A stretch of DNA of 64,000 bases from Priestia megaterium (GCF_023824195.1 NZ_CP085442.1:2084001-2148000), one strand, 5' to 3'; numbered from the stretch's first letter, positions 8,590 through 16,938 are shown. The notes: generated by a model from the letters alone, not told the origin. Numbers and translations are program-made.

Positions 8590-9027
8590 ATGTCAATGGC
8601 ATATGAAGAATATATGCGTCAGTTAGTTAAACCAATGCGTCAAGAATTAACTCAAGCTGGTTATGAAGAATTAACAACAGAGGAAGCCGTAGTTGATTTT
8701 ATGGAAAACGTAGAAGGAACAACTTTTGTTGTCGTTAATTCAGTTTGTGGATGCGCTGCTGGTTTAGCACGTCCTGCAGCAACGCAAGCGTACTTACAGT
8801 CTGAGCAAAAACCAGATCAAGTGGTAACTGTTTTTGCCGGTCAAGATAAGGAAGCAACAGCTAAAATGCGTGAATATTTTGGGGACATTGAGCCTTCATC
8901 ACCGTCTATGGCGCTTTTAAAAGGAAAAGAAGTCGTTCATTTTATTCCTCGACATGAAATTGAAGGTCAGCCGTTAGAGGTTATTTTTGAAAACATTTTA
9001 AATGGCTTTAAGCAGCACTGTTCATAA
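8590..9027 (+). CDS. brxA: Bacilliredoxin BrxA (YphP)
   Basis: 145 residues, nearly the same as B. subtilis YphP in the parts I remember (MSMAYEEYMRQLV, TTFVVVNSVCGCAAGLAR, SSPSMALLKGKEVVHFIPR). The CGC active site is at residues 53-55. Bacilliredoxins remove bacillithiol from S-bacillithiolated proteins after oxidative stress; bshB2 of bacillithiol synthesis is also in this window. The ATG at 8590 follows TTAGGAGG; the upstream in-frame ATT/GTG codons are inside the ribosome-site region. Confidence 0.95.
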   Translation: MSMAYEEYMRQLVKPMRQELTQAGYEELTTEEAVVDFMENVEGTTFVVVNSVCGCAAGLARPAATQAYLQSEQKPDQVVTVFAGQDKEATAKMREYFGDIEPSSPSMALLKGKEVVHFIPRHEIEGQPLEVIFENILNGFKQHCS

Positions 9028-9092
9028 AATGTCCTGCTTTTGTCACATCTAGTATATAGATTTTTAGAGAAAAATCGCATATACTTTATAAG

Positions 9093-9123
9093 AAAAAGGA
9101 TGTCTATCGGCATCCTTTTTCTT
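9093..9123 (+). terminator. Terminator after brxA
   Basis: Perfect stem AAAAAGGATG / CATCCTTTTT with an 8-base loop. Confidence 0.85.
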
Positions 9124-9155
9124 TATGTAAATAGCCAAACAGTGTAGGGGGAGTT

Positions 9156-9941
9156 ATGAAAGTGATTGTTACGACTGCTGGTCGAACAAATGAACAGATG
9201 ATTGTAAAAGCCAAACAAGTAGCCGCTGATTTAAGTATACCTTTTGTAGTAAGAGAGAAGAAATCCGTTGCAGATCTTCAGAATCTTCAAGCTGCAGACG
9301 TGCTGGTTGTCGGTAAGAATAGAGTAGAGTTGCACGTTCAAAACGAAGAGGAACCTATTTTTTTTCATCCAAATTCCGCTATGTTTAGAGTGAAGAGATG
9401 GCTGCGTGGAGAACGTGATCCGTTTATTGAAGCTGCTAGTTTGGAAAAAGGAATGAGCGTGCTTGACTGTACACTTGGTCTTGCATCGGATAGTATGATG
9501 GCGAGCGCAGCGGTAGGGAAAAGCGGAAAAGTTGTCGGACTAGAAGGCAACCGCTATGTAGCTTATTTAGTCAAACAAGGACTTTTAAATTGGGAAAGTG
9601 ACGTACAAGAGTTGAACGATGCAATGAAGCGTATAAACGTGGTTCATCAAAATTTTGAATCGTTTTTGGCGTGTTGTGAAGATAATTCTTTTGATGTTGT
9701 CTACTTTGATCCTATGTTTCAAGAGCAAATTGATGAATCGAATGGAATTAACGGTATTAAAGCAATAGCACTGTATACTACGCTGACGCCAATGGCTATA
9801 CAAGAAGCAAAAAGAGTAGCCAAACAAAAGATCGTGCTAAAAGATCATTGGAAAAGCAGTCGTTTTGAAGAACATGGATTTACCGTACAAAAACGAAAAA
9901 CATCAAAATTTCATTACGGTACAATTGATATACAAAAATAA
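9156..9941 (+). CDS. ypiP: Class I SAM-dependent methyltransferase, YpiP family
   Basis: 261 residues. A small N-terminal domain (1-90) precedes a Rossmann methyltransferase fold: the SAM-binding loop VLDCTLGLASDSMMAS (about 107-122), the acidic ribose contact GLEGNRYVAYL, and a DPMF motif (FDVVYFDPMFQ, about 185) like the DPPY motif of base-modifying enzymes. The C-terminal HYGTIDI end is typical of YpiP. The nucleic-acid or small-molecule substrate is not known. The start ATG has GTAGGGGGAG upstream. Confidence 0.8.
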   Translation: MKVIVTTAGRTNEQMIVKAKQVAADLSIPFVVREKKSVADLQNLQAADVLVVGKNRVELHVQNEEEPIFFHPNSAMFRVKRWLRGERDPFIEAASLEKGMSVLDCTLGLASDSMMASAAVGKSGKVVGLEGNRYVAYLVKQGLLNWESDVQELNDAMKRINVVHQNFESFLACCEDNSFDVVYFDPMFQEQIDESNGINGIKAIALYTTLTPMAIQEAKRVAKQKIVLKDHWKSSRFEEHGFTVQKRKTSKFHYGTIDIQK

Positions 9942-9977
9942 ACAAAAAAGTAAAACGAATCATGATCATTGAAAAGA

Positions 9978-10022
9978 CTTCCAAAACCTTTTAGGAATTA
10001 AAAAGTTTTGGAAGTTTTTTTT
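9978..10022 (+). terminator. Terminator after ypiP
   Basis: CTTCCAAAAC ... GTTTTGGAAG stem followed by eight T residues. Confidence 0.85.
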
Positions 10023-10321
10023 ATGAATTTCATCTAAAGTTCATAAAAGTATGATATATTTTTGAACATAAAAATACTTTTGTGTTTAAGCATCCAGCGA
10101 AAAAGGAATATCTTGTATAGGTTTCCGCTCGGTGTGATAACCTCAAACAGAAGGAGGAAGGTGCTAACTAAAAAGTCTTCGAATGCCCGTAGACAGCATA
10201 AATGAATAAGCAAATATAGGTAAAAAATTAATAAGTATGTTACAATACCTAGTGAGTTAGGATAATGAATTTTACGATATGAAAAGACCATATGGGAAAA
10301 GATGAGAAAGGAAAGATACGA
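10023..10321 (+). other. Long unexplained 5' region of ypjP
   Basis: About 300 bases without a clear gene. A possible promoter is TTCATC (10029-10034), 17 bases, TGATAT. The middle part (10090-10200) is more GC-rich than its flanks and can pair AGGTT (10119-10123) with AACCT (10139-10143). It carries an AGGAGG at 10152-10157 just before a GTG that opens a 14-codon frame ending at 10205. It resembles a structured leader RNA, but it matches no riboswitch consensus I know. Confidence 0.35.
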
Positions 10322-10924
10322 ATGCCTAGATGGATAAAAAGAATGCTAGTTGTATTTATTACAGTATTTACATTTGGGCTTGTCACTCCACCAGAATATT
10401 TATACGTTGATGATGCAAAAGCGGACAAGCAACATAAAGCAGGGTATGTAAGAGAAACAACTCCTGTCACAGCTGTTATAGAAGATATTCATTTGCCATA
10501 TGAAGAACCAAAATATGAAGACGTTTCATCATTTGTTACGTATGCAATGGAATCAGCTGAAAAACAGTCAGTGGAAAAATTCGGAACGAAAATTGGGCCT
10601 GTCATTGAAGATGAATTTCGTCAAGCAGTGTTACCTAAAATTGAAGAAGTGCTGACCGACATTGGCACTGAACGTGAACAGTCAATTCAGAATCTCGAGA
10701 TAAGCGAGCACCCTGCTGCTGGCTACGGTGAAAAGATTTTCCATGTATATGACCGGGAAACCGGTCAGGACTTAATACGGTTTCATGTACGGCGTGAAAA
10801 TCCTCCAAAAGATGGATACTGGTTTAATTTTCACTATCATGCGGCTGCAGATAATTTTCAAAAGCATTATGATTTAGGGAAAATTTATTGGAACCGAAAC
10901 ATGCCGCCTAAATGGTTTAGCTGA
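10322..10924 (+). CDS. ypjP: YpjP family protein
   Basis: 200 residues. An N-terminal hydrophobic signal or anchor (MLVVFITVFTFGLVTPP, about 7-23) is followed by an extracytoplasmic domain. Family hallmarks I recognise are KFGTKIGPVIEDEFR, LEISEHPAAGYGEKIFHVYDRETG and FHVRRENPPKDGYWFNFHYH. Function is unknown. The ATG at 10322 has GAGAAAGGAAAG upstream and gives the family N-terminus; the alternative ATG at 10292 adds ten charged residues and has a poor ribosome site. Followed by its own terminator. Confidence 0.82.
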   Translation: MPRWIKRMLVVFITVFTFGLVTPPEYLYVDDAKADKQHKAGYVRETTPVTAVIEDIHLPYEEPKYEDVSSFVTYAMESAEKQSVEKFGTKIGPVIEDEFRQAVLPKIEEVLTDIGTEREQSIQNLEISEHPAAGYGEKIFHVYDRETGQDLIRFHVRRENPPKDGYWFNFHYHAAADNFQKHYDLGKIYWNRNMPPKWFS

Positions 10925-10951
10925 TAATAGACACAACATTCTACGATTTCG

Positions 10952-10985
10952 AAATGTTAGCTTTTTTAAGCTAGCATTTTTTTAC
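10952..10985 (+). terminator. Terminator after ypjP
   Basis: AATGTTAGCTT / AAGCTAGCATT stem with one mismatch, then seven T residues. Confidence 0.8.
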
Positions 10986-11112
10986 GTCTAAAACCGTTAT
11001 GGTCTAAATAAGCTGAAACATTAGCACAATGATAAAAAAATCGTTTATAATGAAGTCAGACTTCTTACCGTAGAATAGTGAGAAGGAACGAATAGATGCT
11101 GGAGGTAACACA

Positions 11113-11427
11113 ATGAAACAATTTACGGAAGAAAAACAATTTCGCGAACAAATTAAGAACGAAACACTAAGCGTTGGGATTTTTACGACAACGTGGTGTC
11201 CTGATTGCAAACGTTTGGATATGTTCATTGATGAAATCGTTGACGAAAATACAGATAAAGCATGGTTTAAAATTGACAAGGATGAGTTTGAAGAACTTTC
11301 TGCTGAAAACAATGTAATGGGCATTCCTTCTCTTCTTGTATATAAAAACGGTGAAAAAATTGCACACCTGCACAGCGCAAATGCTAAAACGCCTGAAGCG
11401 GTCCGTGAATTTTTAGCAACTCTTTAA
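11113..11427 (+). CDS. Thioredoxin-family protein (YdbP-like)
   Basis: 104 residues, a complete thioredoxin fold with active site W28-C29-P30-D31-C32 and the cis-proline loop GIPSLLVYKNGEK. The CPDC variant and the C-terminal HLHSANAKTPEAV are as in Bacillus YdbP. Probably a cytoplasmic thiol-disulfide reductant; the partner is unknown. Strong TGGAGGTAAC site before the ATG, single-gene unit with its own terminator. Confidence 0.88.
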   Translation: MKQFTEEKQFREQIKNETLSVGIFTTTWCPDCKRLDMFIDEIVDENTDKAWFKIDKDEFEELSAENNVMGIPSLLVYKNGEKIAHLHSANAKTPEAVREFLATL

Positions 11428-11434
11428 TTCCCTA

Positions 11435-11465
11435 AGCTGCGAGAGCATTCTCGCAGCTTTTTTTG
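11435..11465 (+). terminator. Terminator after the thioredoxin gene
   Basis: Perfect 10-base stem AGCTGCGAGA / TCTCGCAGCT, GCAT loop, seven T residues. Confidence 0.9.
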
Positions 11466-11477
11466 TGAGAATGGCTA

Positions 11478-11506
11478 TTTCCATTTTTCGATGAGTGGGG
11501 TATACT
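11478..11506 (+). promoter_or_regulatory. Predicted sigma-A promoter of the cobalamin operon
   Basis: TTTCCA (11478-11483), 17-base spacer, TATACT (11501-11506). It places the start of transcription about 20 bases before the riboswitch. Confidence 0.55.
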
Positions 11507-11530
11507 AGGACAAGTGAATAATCGTAAAGC

Positions 11531-11638
11531 AATAAGGTCTCAATTTAAAGATTGAGTGAAAAGGGAAGTCTGGTGAAAAACCAGCGCGGTCCCGCCACTG
11601 TAAGCGCTTTGTGCGTAAGTCAGGAGACCTGCCTTATT
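11531..11638 (+). ncRNA. Cobalamin (B12) riboswitch aptamer
   Basis: It contains the conserved core AAAAGGGAA (11559-11567), GGTGAAAAACCAGCGCGG, the B12-box segment TCCCGCCACTGTAA and AGTCAGGAGACCTGCC. The closing P1 stem pairs AATAAGG (11531-11537) with CCTTATT (11632-11638). It senses adenosylcobalamin and should turn off the downstream uptake and salvage genes when B12 is plentiful. The expression platform lies immediately downstream. Confidence 0.96.
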
Positions 11639-11667
11639 GTTAGCTGTGAAACCTTCGAGGAAGGGTG

Positions 11668-11771
11668 AAGCAGGGTAATGAACATACATATCAAGTATAG
11701 TGAACGGATTCTTTTCCTGCTTATCTTGACGTTACCTGCTTTGCTTTCAATTGAAAGTAAAGCTTTTTTAT
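11668..11771 (+). promoter_or_regulatory. Riboswitch expression platform: antiterminator and intrinsic terminator
   Basis: A terminator hairpin forms between GCTTTGCTTTCAA (11738-11750) and TTGAAAGTAAAGC (11751-11763), followed by TTTTTT. Upstream, AAGCAGGGTAA (11668-11678) is complementary, with one bulge, to TTACCTGCTT (11732-11741). That segment overlaps the 5' arm of the terminator, so the two structures are mutually exclusive. This is a transcription-attenuation design. Confidence 0.75.
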
Positions 11772-11909
11772 TTTGAAGCTGCCGGCGAGCAGTATACATA
11801 GTCAAAGCGAAAAAAACGGGATAGCGCTGCTTTTTGCATGATCATTTGCTTTTTCTTTAACGTGGAGGTTTCGTATTCACAATGAACAATATATAGGGGG
11901 AGTATTTAG

Positions 11910-12869
11910 ATGAAAAAATGGCTTTCGTATTCCATTATTGCACTGTTGGTCATCGTACTTGCTGCATGCGGTGCAGGCAGCCAAAGCAACAGTGATAAAA
12001 AAACGAAGCAAGATACAGCACAAACGTCACAAGCTGCATTTCCAGTCAAGGTAAAAGACGCGCGTGATAAAGAAATTACGTTGAAAAAACAGCCTAAGAA
12101 AATTGTTTCATTAATGCCAAGTAATACGGAGATTGTATATGCCCTTGGCCTTGAAAAAGAATTAGTCGGTGTCACGAGCAACGATGATTATCCTAAAAGC
12201 GTAAAGAAAAAAGCGCAGGTGGGAGATATGAACGTTAATGCAGAAAAAGTTATTGCTTTAAATCCTGATTTAGTGTTGGCACACGCTTCAAGTATGGGCG
12301 TTTCGGATGAAGTATTTAAACAAATTGAAAGTGCGGGTATTCCGGTATTTGTTGTAAAAGATTCAACAACGTTTGATACGGTTTATGATTCTATTACGCA
12401 AATCGGTAAATTAACGGGTAAAACAAAAGAAGCTAATCAAACAATTAAAGACATGAAAGAAAAAGTAGCTTCAATTGAGAAAAAAGCAAACACGATTTCA
12501 AAAGAAGATCGTAAAAAAGTATGGATAGAAGTATCAGGAGCTCCTGAGATTTATACAACAGGGAAAGGTACGTTCATGAACGAAATGCTTACTATGATCG
12601 GTGCTGATAACGTAGCGGCTAATGAAAAGGGTTGGGTTAAGTTTTCTGAAGAGCAAGTTGTTAAGTTAAACCCTGACGTTATTATCGCAACGTATGATGC
12701 AGACAAAAATGAGATTATGAAGCGTCCCGCTTGGAGCAGCATGACTGCTGTAAAAGAGGGTAACATCGAGAAGGTTGATCAAAACAAAATCAACCGCTTA
12801 GGACCTCGTATTGTAGATGGCTTAGAGGACTTAGCAAAAGCAGTATACCCTGAGGTGTACAATAAATAA
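11910..12869 (+). CDS. btuF: Cobalamin/cobinamide ABC transporter substrate-binding lipoprotein (BtuF type)
   Basis: 319 residues. Lipoprotein signal with LAAC lipobox (Cys20), then a periplasmic-binding-protein fold of the BtuF/FhuD class (IVSLMPSNTEIVYALGLEKELVG, then VNAEKVIALNPDLVLAH, and KEGNIEKVDQNKINRLGPR near the end). Its position as first gene after a B12 riboswitch makes cobalamin or cobinamide the likely ligand. The permease and ATPase genes that usually follow (btuC, btuD) are absent at this locus. Start ATG has ATAGGGGGAG upstream. Confidence 0.9.
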   Translation: MKKWLSYSIIALLVIVLAACGAGSQSNSDKKTKQDTAQTSQAAFPVKVKDARDKEITLKKQPKKIVSLMPSNTEIVYALGLEKELVGVTSNDDYPKSVKKKAQVGDMNVNAEKVIALNPDLVLAHASSMGVSDEVFKQIESAGIPVFVVKDSTTFDTVYDSITQIGKLTGKTKEANQTIKDMKEKVASIEKKANTISKEDRKKVWIEVSGAPEIYTTGKGTFMNEMLTMIGADNVAANEKGWVKFSEEQVVKLNPDVIIATYDADKNEIMKRPAWSSMTAVKEGNIEKVDQNKINRLGPRIVDGLEDLAKAVYPEVYNK

Positions 12870-12921
12870 AAAGAGGGACCATATTCCAGTTCGAATTGAA
12901 AAGGGGATTGGTCCCTTTTCA
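12870..12921 (+). terminator. Hairpin between btuF and cbiZ, possible terminator
   Basis: AAGAGGGACCA (12871-12881) pairs with TGGTCCCTTTT (12909-12919), enclosing a weaker ATTCC/GGGGAT pairing. It ends in four T residues. It may reduce transcription into cbiZ; it also overlaps an open frame that leads into cbiZ. Confidence 0.5.
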
Positions 12922-12957
12922 CATCTTAAAATTGAAGAACGGCCTGAGCTTTTAATC

Positions 12958-13566
12958 ATGAAAACCGAGACTTCTTATAAAACATACAGCTCAGGGGTTT
13001 TAGGAACAGGCATTACGGAAACGGACACCTTTTACAATCGATTTGTTCACAAAGACTATTATTCAGATACTCCTTCTTTGGAGTATGAGCAATATTTGAT
13101 GAAAGAAAATGTGCGCCATGAGCAAATCGTAGGGTTAATGACAGCCGTTTGGTTAAAAGAAAGAGCGGTTTACTGTTATGAAGGCTACGGAGTAAGAGTA
13201 GCTTCCGTGATAACGGCTGGAGTAGGAAACGCAGTAGATATTACAGCTGACGAAGCTGTCCCGTTCTATTCCTCTCCCGGTACAATTAATATGTTTTTTT
13301 TCGTGGAAGGTACGCTTACGGATGCTGCGTTTTTACAGCTTTTTATTGCGGCCACAGAAGCCAAAACAAAAACGCTGTCACAGCTGGGTGTCATAGATCC
13401 AGCTACAAAGACGATTGCTACGGGAACATCTACGGACAGCATCTCAGTTGCAGCGTCTCAGCAAGGACCATTATATGAATATGCAGGCTCTATGACCGCT
13501 TTAGGTCAAGCGGTAGCCAAGCTGGTGAAAATAAGCTTAGAGCAGGGACTTAAGGGAAAGAGGTGA
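12958..13566 (+). CDS. cbiZ: Adenosylcobinamide amidohydrolase CbiZ
   Basis: 202 residues from the first ATG. CbiZ removes the aminopropanol arm of adenosylcobinamide to give adenosylcobyric acid, so that pseudo-forms can be remodelled. Family segments are SSGVLGTGI, NRFVHKDYY, VITAGVGNAVDI and ATGTSTDSISVAASQ. In B. subtilis the domain is the C-terminal part of YvrA, fused to the BtuD ATPase. No convincing ribosome site precedes the ATG. The same frame stays open back to 12835, and its last ~30 codons before the ATG (including KIEERPELLIM) look protein-like. The true N-terminus is therefore uncertain. Confidence 0.85.
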   Translation: MKTETSYKTYSSGVLGTGITETDTFYNRFVHKDYYSDTPSLEYEQYLMKENVRHEQIVGLMTAVWLKERAVYCYEGYGVRVASVITAGVGNAVDITADEAVPFYSSPGTINMFFFVEGTLTDAAFLQLFIAATEAKTKTLSQLGVIDPATKTIATGTSTDSISVAASQQGPLYEYAGSMTALGQAVAKLVKISLEQGLKGKR

Positions 13567-13570
13567 AGAA

Positions 13571-14557
13571 ATGAGTATTACACAAGCGATAATTGCACAC
13601 ATGACGGCCATGACGATTGCTTTACTAATTGACCGAATCATAGGCGACCCTGAAAATTGGCCGCATCCCGTTCGCTGGTTTGGAAAGTGGATTTATTGGA
13701 TGGATTCTAGATTAAATAAAGGTGCAGGAAAACGATTCAAAGGATTGCTTCTTGTGATAAGTATGGTTGTGCTCGCAGGAGTTGTTCCTTTCTTATTCCT
13801 CCATGCTTTGTACGGAGTTCATTTTATAGCAGGTGTTTTAGTAGAGGGCGTAATGATTGCGACTACTATATCCACTCGTTCTTTAAGCGAAGCTGCTTAT
13901 AAGGTGCAAAAGCCGCTTCAGCTAGGAGATATGGAGAAAGCTAGATATGAAGTAAGCATGATTGTGGGACGAGATACAGATCGTTTGTCAGAAGGAGAAA
14001 TTGCCAGGGCGACGGTAGAGACCGTGGCTGAAAATACAAGTGATGGTATTACAGCTCCGCTTTTTTATGCATTTATAGGAGGAGGAGCCCTAGCCTTTTT
14101 TTACCGAGCTATTAACACATGTGATTCAATGGTTGGGTACAAAAATGACCGCTACTTTCTGTTCGGCTACTTTAGTGCAAAAACCGATGACGTATTAAAC
14201 TATATTCCAAGTCGGTTAACTGCAGTAGTAATGACGGCTGTTAATGTAGCAAAAAGCCAGTATTCTTTTTGGCATGTAACGAGTTTGATTAAGCGTGATG
14301 CTAAGAAGCATCCAAGTCCAAATAGCGGATACGGGGAAAGCGCAGTGGCTGCTCTTTTAGGTATTCAACTCGGCGGGCTTAATACATATAAAGGCATAGA
14401 ATCTAATCGTGCAAAAATGGGCGAACCACTCATTCCCCTGCAAGCCGGTCATATTGAACAAGCTGTTTTCATTATGAAAAGGACGGTCTATGCTACGTGG
14501 TTATTATATCTTTTGTTAGGAGGAGTTATTAGTGCTATTACCTACACATGGAGCTAA
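13571..14557 (+). CDS. cbiB: Adenosylcobinamide-phosphate synthase CbiB
   Basis: 328-residue integral membrane protein with several hydrophobic segments. It joins adenosylcobyric acid to aminopropanol phosphate. Family motifs include LLIDRIIGDPENWPHPVRWFG near the start, ETVAENTSDGITAPLFYAFIGG and INTCDSMVGYKNDRYFLFG in the middle, and PNSGYGESAVAALLG. AGAGGTGAAGAA precedes the ATG only five bases after cbiZ. Its 3' end overlaps cobD by 26 bases. Confidence 0.95.
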   Translation: MSITQAIIAHMTAMTIALLIDRIIGDPENWPHPVRWFGKWIYWMDSRLNKGAGKRFKGLLLVISMVVLAGVVPFLFLHALYGVHFIAGVLVEGVMIATTISTRSLSEAAYKVQKPLQLGDMEKARYEVSMIVGRDTDRLSEGEIARATVETVAENTSDGITAPLFYAFIGGGALAFFYRAINTCDSMVGYKNDRYFLFGYFSAKTDDVLNYIPSRLTAVVMTAVNVAKSQYSFWHVTSLIKRDAKKHPSPNSGYGESAVAALLGIQLGGLNTYKGIESNRAKMGEPLIPLQAGHIEQAVFIMKRTVYATWLLYLLLGGVISAITYTWS

Positions 14558-15611
14558 TCCTAATGTCTTTTTAAAAGCAATAGGGGCCGAAAATTTGTCG
14601 CATATAAAAGACTTTAGCGTGAACACAAATCCTTTAGGGGCTCCCCTTGTGCTCCACGAAAAGTGGAACGAATTCAAGGATGCAGCGTTTAGTTATCCTG
14701 ATCCTCAAGTAACAGAACTGAAAAATAAACTTGCAGCTCATCATCATGTTTCAGCTGCTCAAGTGCTGCCTACAAATGGCGCCGCTGAAGCGTTTTTCCT
14801 TATTGCTTCGTTATTTTCAGGAGAGAAAGCAGGGATTGTACAGCCGACTTTCGTTGAATATGAACAGGCAAGTAAAGCTTATGGATGTGAAGTGACATAC
14901 GTTCCTTTAGCTGAAGAAAATGGCTGGAGCTGGGATATAGAGTTGATTATGAGCATTCTTCCGAACATAAAAGTACTTTGGATTTGCCACCCAAATAATC
15001 CAACGGGCGTTATGTATAGTCATGAGGAATGGATGAAAGTAGTAAAAGCTGCTGCTCATCATGGTACATACTTAATGATTGATGAGGCATTTATTGATTT
15101 TGTCGAACATCAGCCTTCATTTGATTCTCTTATTCTGGATTATGAGCATATCATTGTTGTGCGTTCTATGACAAAGATGTTTAATATTGCCGGACTTCGT
15201 CTTGGCTATATTTTGGCAAATGAAAAAATCATTAGCAAGATGTCTAAAAAGCAGCCTCCTTGGAGTGTAAATGGATTGTCGCAGCAAGTAGGAATGATAT
15301 GTGTGGATGAAAAAGATTTTGTAAAAAAAACCGTATATTATATTAAACAAGAACGGGAACGGATCTTGAGTCAACTAAAGGAATGGGGGCTTTTGGTTTC
15401 TCCTTCTCAAACAAACTATTATCTTTGCAGCGTTCCGTCTTCTATTAAAACGCGCGAATGGCTTGTCTATTTAGCAAGCCATGGCGTGGTAGCTCGTCAT
15501 ACTGAAAACTTCCCATTTTTAAATGGACGCTATATCCGTTTGGCTGTGAAAACGAAAGAAGAAAATGACTATTTACTTAAAGTAATCAAACAAGGACTCG
15601 ATGAAATATGA
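14532..15611 (+). CDS. cobD: L-threonine-O-3-phosphate decarboxylase CobD
   Basis: 359-residue fold-type I aminotransferase-like PLP enzyme. It decarboxylates threonine phosphate to aminopropanol phosphate for CbiB. The PLP-binding lysine is in RSMTKMFNIAGLRLGY (Lys215). The upstream ICHPNNPTGV and DEAFIDF motifs are present. The start is a GTG at 14532 with TTAGGAGG at ideal spacing, inside the end of cbiB; ends overlapping the cobU ATG. Confidence 0.92.
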   Translation: MLLPTHGANPNVFLKAIGAENLSHIKDFSVNTNPLGAPLVLHEKWNEFKDAAFSYPDPQVTELKNKLAAHHHVSAAQVLPTNGAAEAFFLIASLFSGEKAGIVQPTFVEYEQASKAYGCEVTYVPLAEENGWSWDIELIMSILPNIKVLWICHPNNPTGVMYSHEEWMKVVKAAAHHGTYLMIDEAFIDFVEHQPSFDSLILDYEHIIVVRSMTKMFNIAGLRLGYILANEKIISKMSKKQPPWSVNGLSQQVGMICVDEKDFVKKTVYYIKQERERILSQLKEWGLLVSPSQTNYYLCSVPSSIKTREWLVYLASHGVVARHTENFPFLNGRYIRLAVKTKEENDYLLKVIKQGLDEI

Positions 15612-16168
15612 TCATCTTTATTAGCGGAGGCGTTCGAAGCGGAAAATCACGTGCAGCGGAGAACATGGTTCAAACTTTTTGTACAAAGCGCGCTGTTTAT
15701 ATTGCCACAAGCCGGCAAACAGATAAGGAAATGCGAAAACGCATCCAGCTTCATCAAAAAGAGCGCCAAGCAGCGAACACGCCTTGGGTAACGATCGAAC
15801 AGTCTGTAGATTTACAACAAATTCTTCCAAATCTTCAAAGTGATGATGCTATACTTTTGGATTGTGTCACGAACTGGCTTGCCAATGAGCTTTTTTTAAC
15901 AGAAAAAAGGTGGCAAACAAAAGAAGGCAAACAAGAGGTTTTTCGTCATATGATAAAAGCGCTCGATAAGCTGTTTGCGCAGTCTCAGACGGTCGTGCTA
16001 GTATCTAATGAACTGTTTGAAGCGGGGGTATTAGAGGAGCCCACATATAGCTATATGAAGATGTTAGGAAAATTACATCAGTATATTGTAGAAAAAGCAG
16101 ATGTGGCTATTTGTGTAGAAGCGGGAATTTATCGTTTTAATAAAGGAAAGGAATGTGTAGATATATGA
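15608..16168 (+). CDS. cobU: CobU-type adenosylcobinamide kinase/guanylyltransferase, divergent C-terminus
   Basis: 186 residues. The P-loop GGVRSGKS (residues 7-14), the guanylylated-histidine region RIQLHQKERQ (about 45-54) and the DAILLDCVTNWLANEL motif (about 79) are intact. However, the usual C-terminal NEVGxGIVP...FRD...NQxLA segment is replaced by NELFEAGVLEEPTYSYMKMLGKLHQ. That segment does occur in the second CobU-like gene of the same operon. Start ATG overlaps the cobD stop (ATGA). Confidence 0.85.
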   Translation: MIIFISGGVRSGKSRAAENMVQTFCTKRAVYIATSRQTDKEMRKRIQLHQKERQAANTPWVTIEQSVDLQQILPNLQSDDAILLDCVTNWLANELFLTEKRWQTKEGKQEVFRHMIKALDKLFAQSQTVVLVSNELFEAGVLEEPTYSYMKMLGKLHQYIVEKADVAICVEAGIYRFNKGKECVDI

Positions 16169-16938
16169 AAGAATGGATAGCCATACTACGAATTTCTCTC
16201 CAGTTTTTTACGATCTTACCACTGGCTAAAACCGTTCAATGGACTGAAAGAAGAACGGCACGCTCACTTTTTGTGCTGCCTTGGATTGGTATGTTACTAG
16301 GCTTGATGTTTTATAGCTTTTTACAGCTGCTTCAATCTTCACCTATCACTACGATTGTTGATAGTATTTTAGTTTTGCTTTTATCGCTTGTCTTAACGGG
16401 TGGCCTTCATTTAGACGGCTGGATGGACGTAAGTGATGCCTATTTTTCTCATCAGTCAAAGGAAAAAAAACTGCAGATTTTAAGTGATCCGCACGTTGGG
16501 TCTTTTGCTATTCTTTCTCTTATGGTTCTGCTGCTGCTGCGTTTTAGTGCGATCTATGAATTAGCGTCTCTTTCTTCTTTATCAATTTGGGCATGTTTAA
16601 TTGTTTTTACGCTTCCAAGAATTGGAGCAGCCTTTTTATTGATGAGAGATAAGCCCGCTAAAGATACGGGTCTTGCTGCTTATTTTCAAAAAGGAGTCAC
16701 CAAACGGTCTATTTATGGATTTATCATCATGAGCCTATTCTTAGTTGCTATTTTCGCTGTTTTTATGGACAATAAATTCATTATCCTTTTCTTTGCCGGT
16801 TTTTTATGGCTCTGGATACGATTTTATCGTTCGCAGTTTGGTGGCGTAACAGGAGATGTTATAGGGGCAACCATTGAAGGAGGAGAAACGTTTCTATGGA
16901 TAATTCTTTGGTTATCACATGTATTCGTCACGGCATGA
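16165..16938 (+). CDS. cobS: Adenosylcobinamide-GDP ribazoletransferase (cobalamin synthase) CobS
   Basis: 257-residue membrane enzyme that joins GDP-cobinamide to alpha-ribazole (phosphate). Motifs are LQFFTILP, the metal-binding GGLHLDGWMDVSDAYFSH, SDPHVGSFAIL, and GGVTGDVIGATIEGGE near the C-terminus. The ATG at 16165 overlaps the cobU stop as ATGA and lies about a dozen bases after AAAGGAAAGGA; an ATG at 16153 is too close to that site. Confidence 0.93.
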   Translation: MKEWIAILRISLQFFTILPLAKTVQWTERRTARSLFVLPWIGMLLGLMFYSFLQLLQSSPITTIVDSILVLLLSLVLTGGLHLDGWMDVSDAYFSHQSKEKKLQILSDPHVGSFAILSLMVLLLLRFSAIYELASLSSLSIWACLIVFTLPRIGAAFLLMRDKPAKDTGLAAYFQKGVTKRSIYGFIIMSLFLVAIFAVFMDNKFIILFFAGFLWLWIRFYRSQFGGVTGDVIGATIEGGETFLWIILWLSHVFVTA

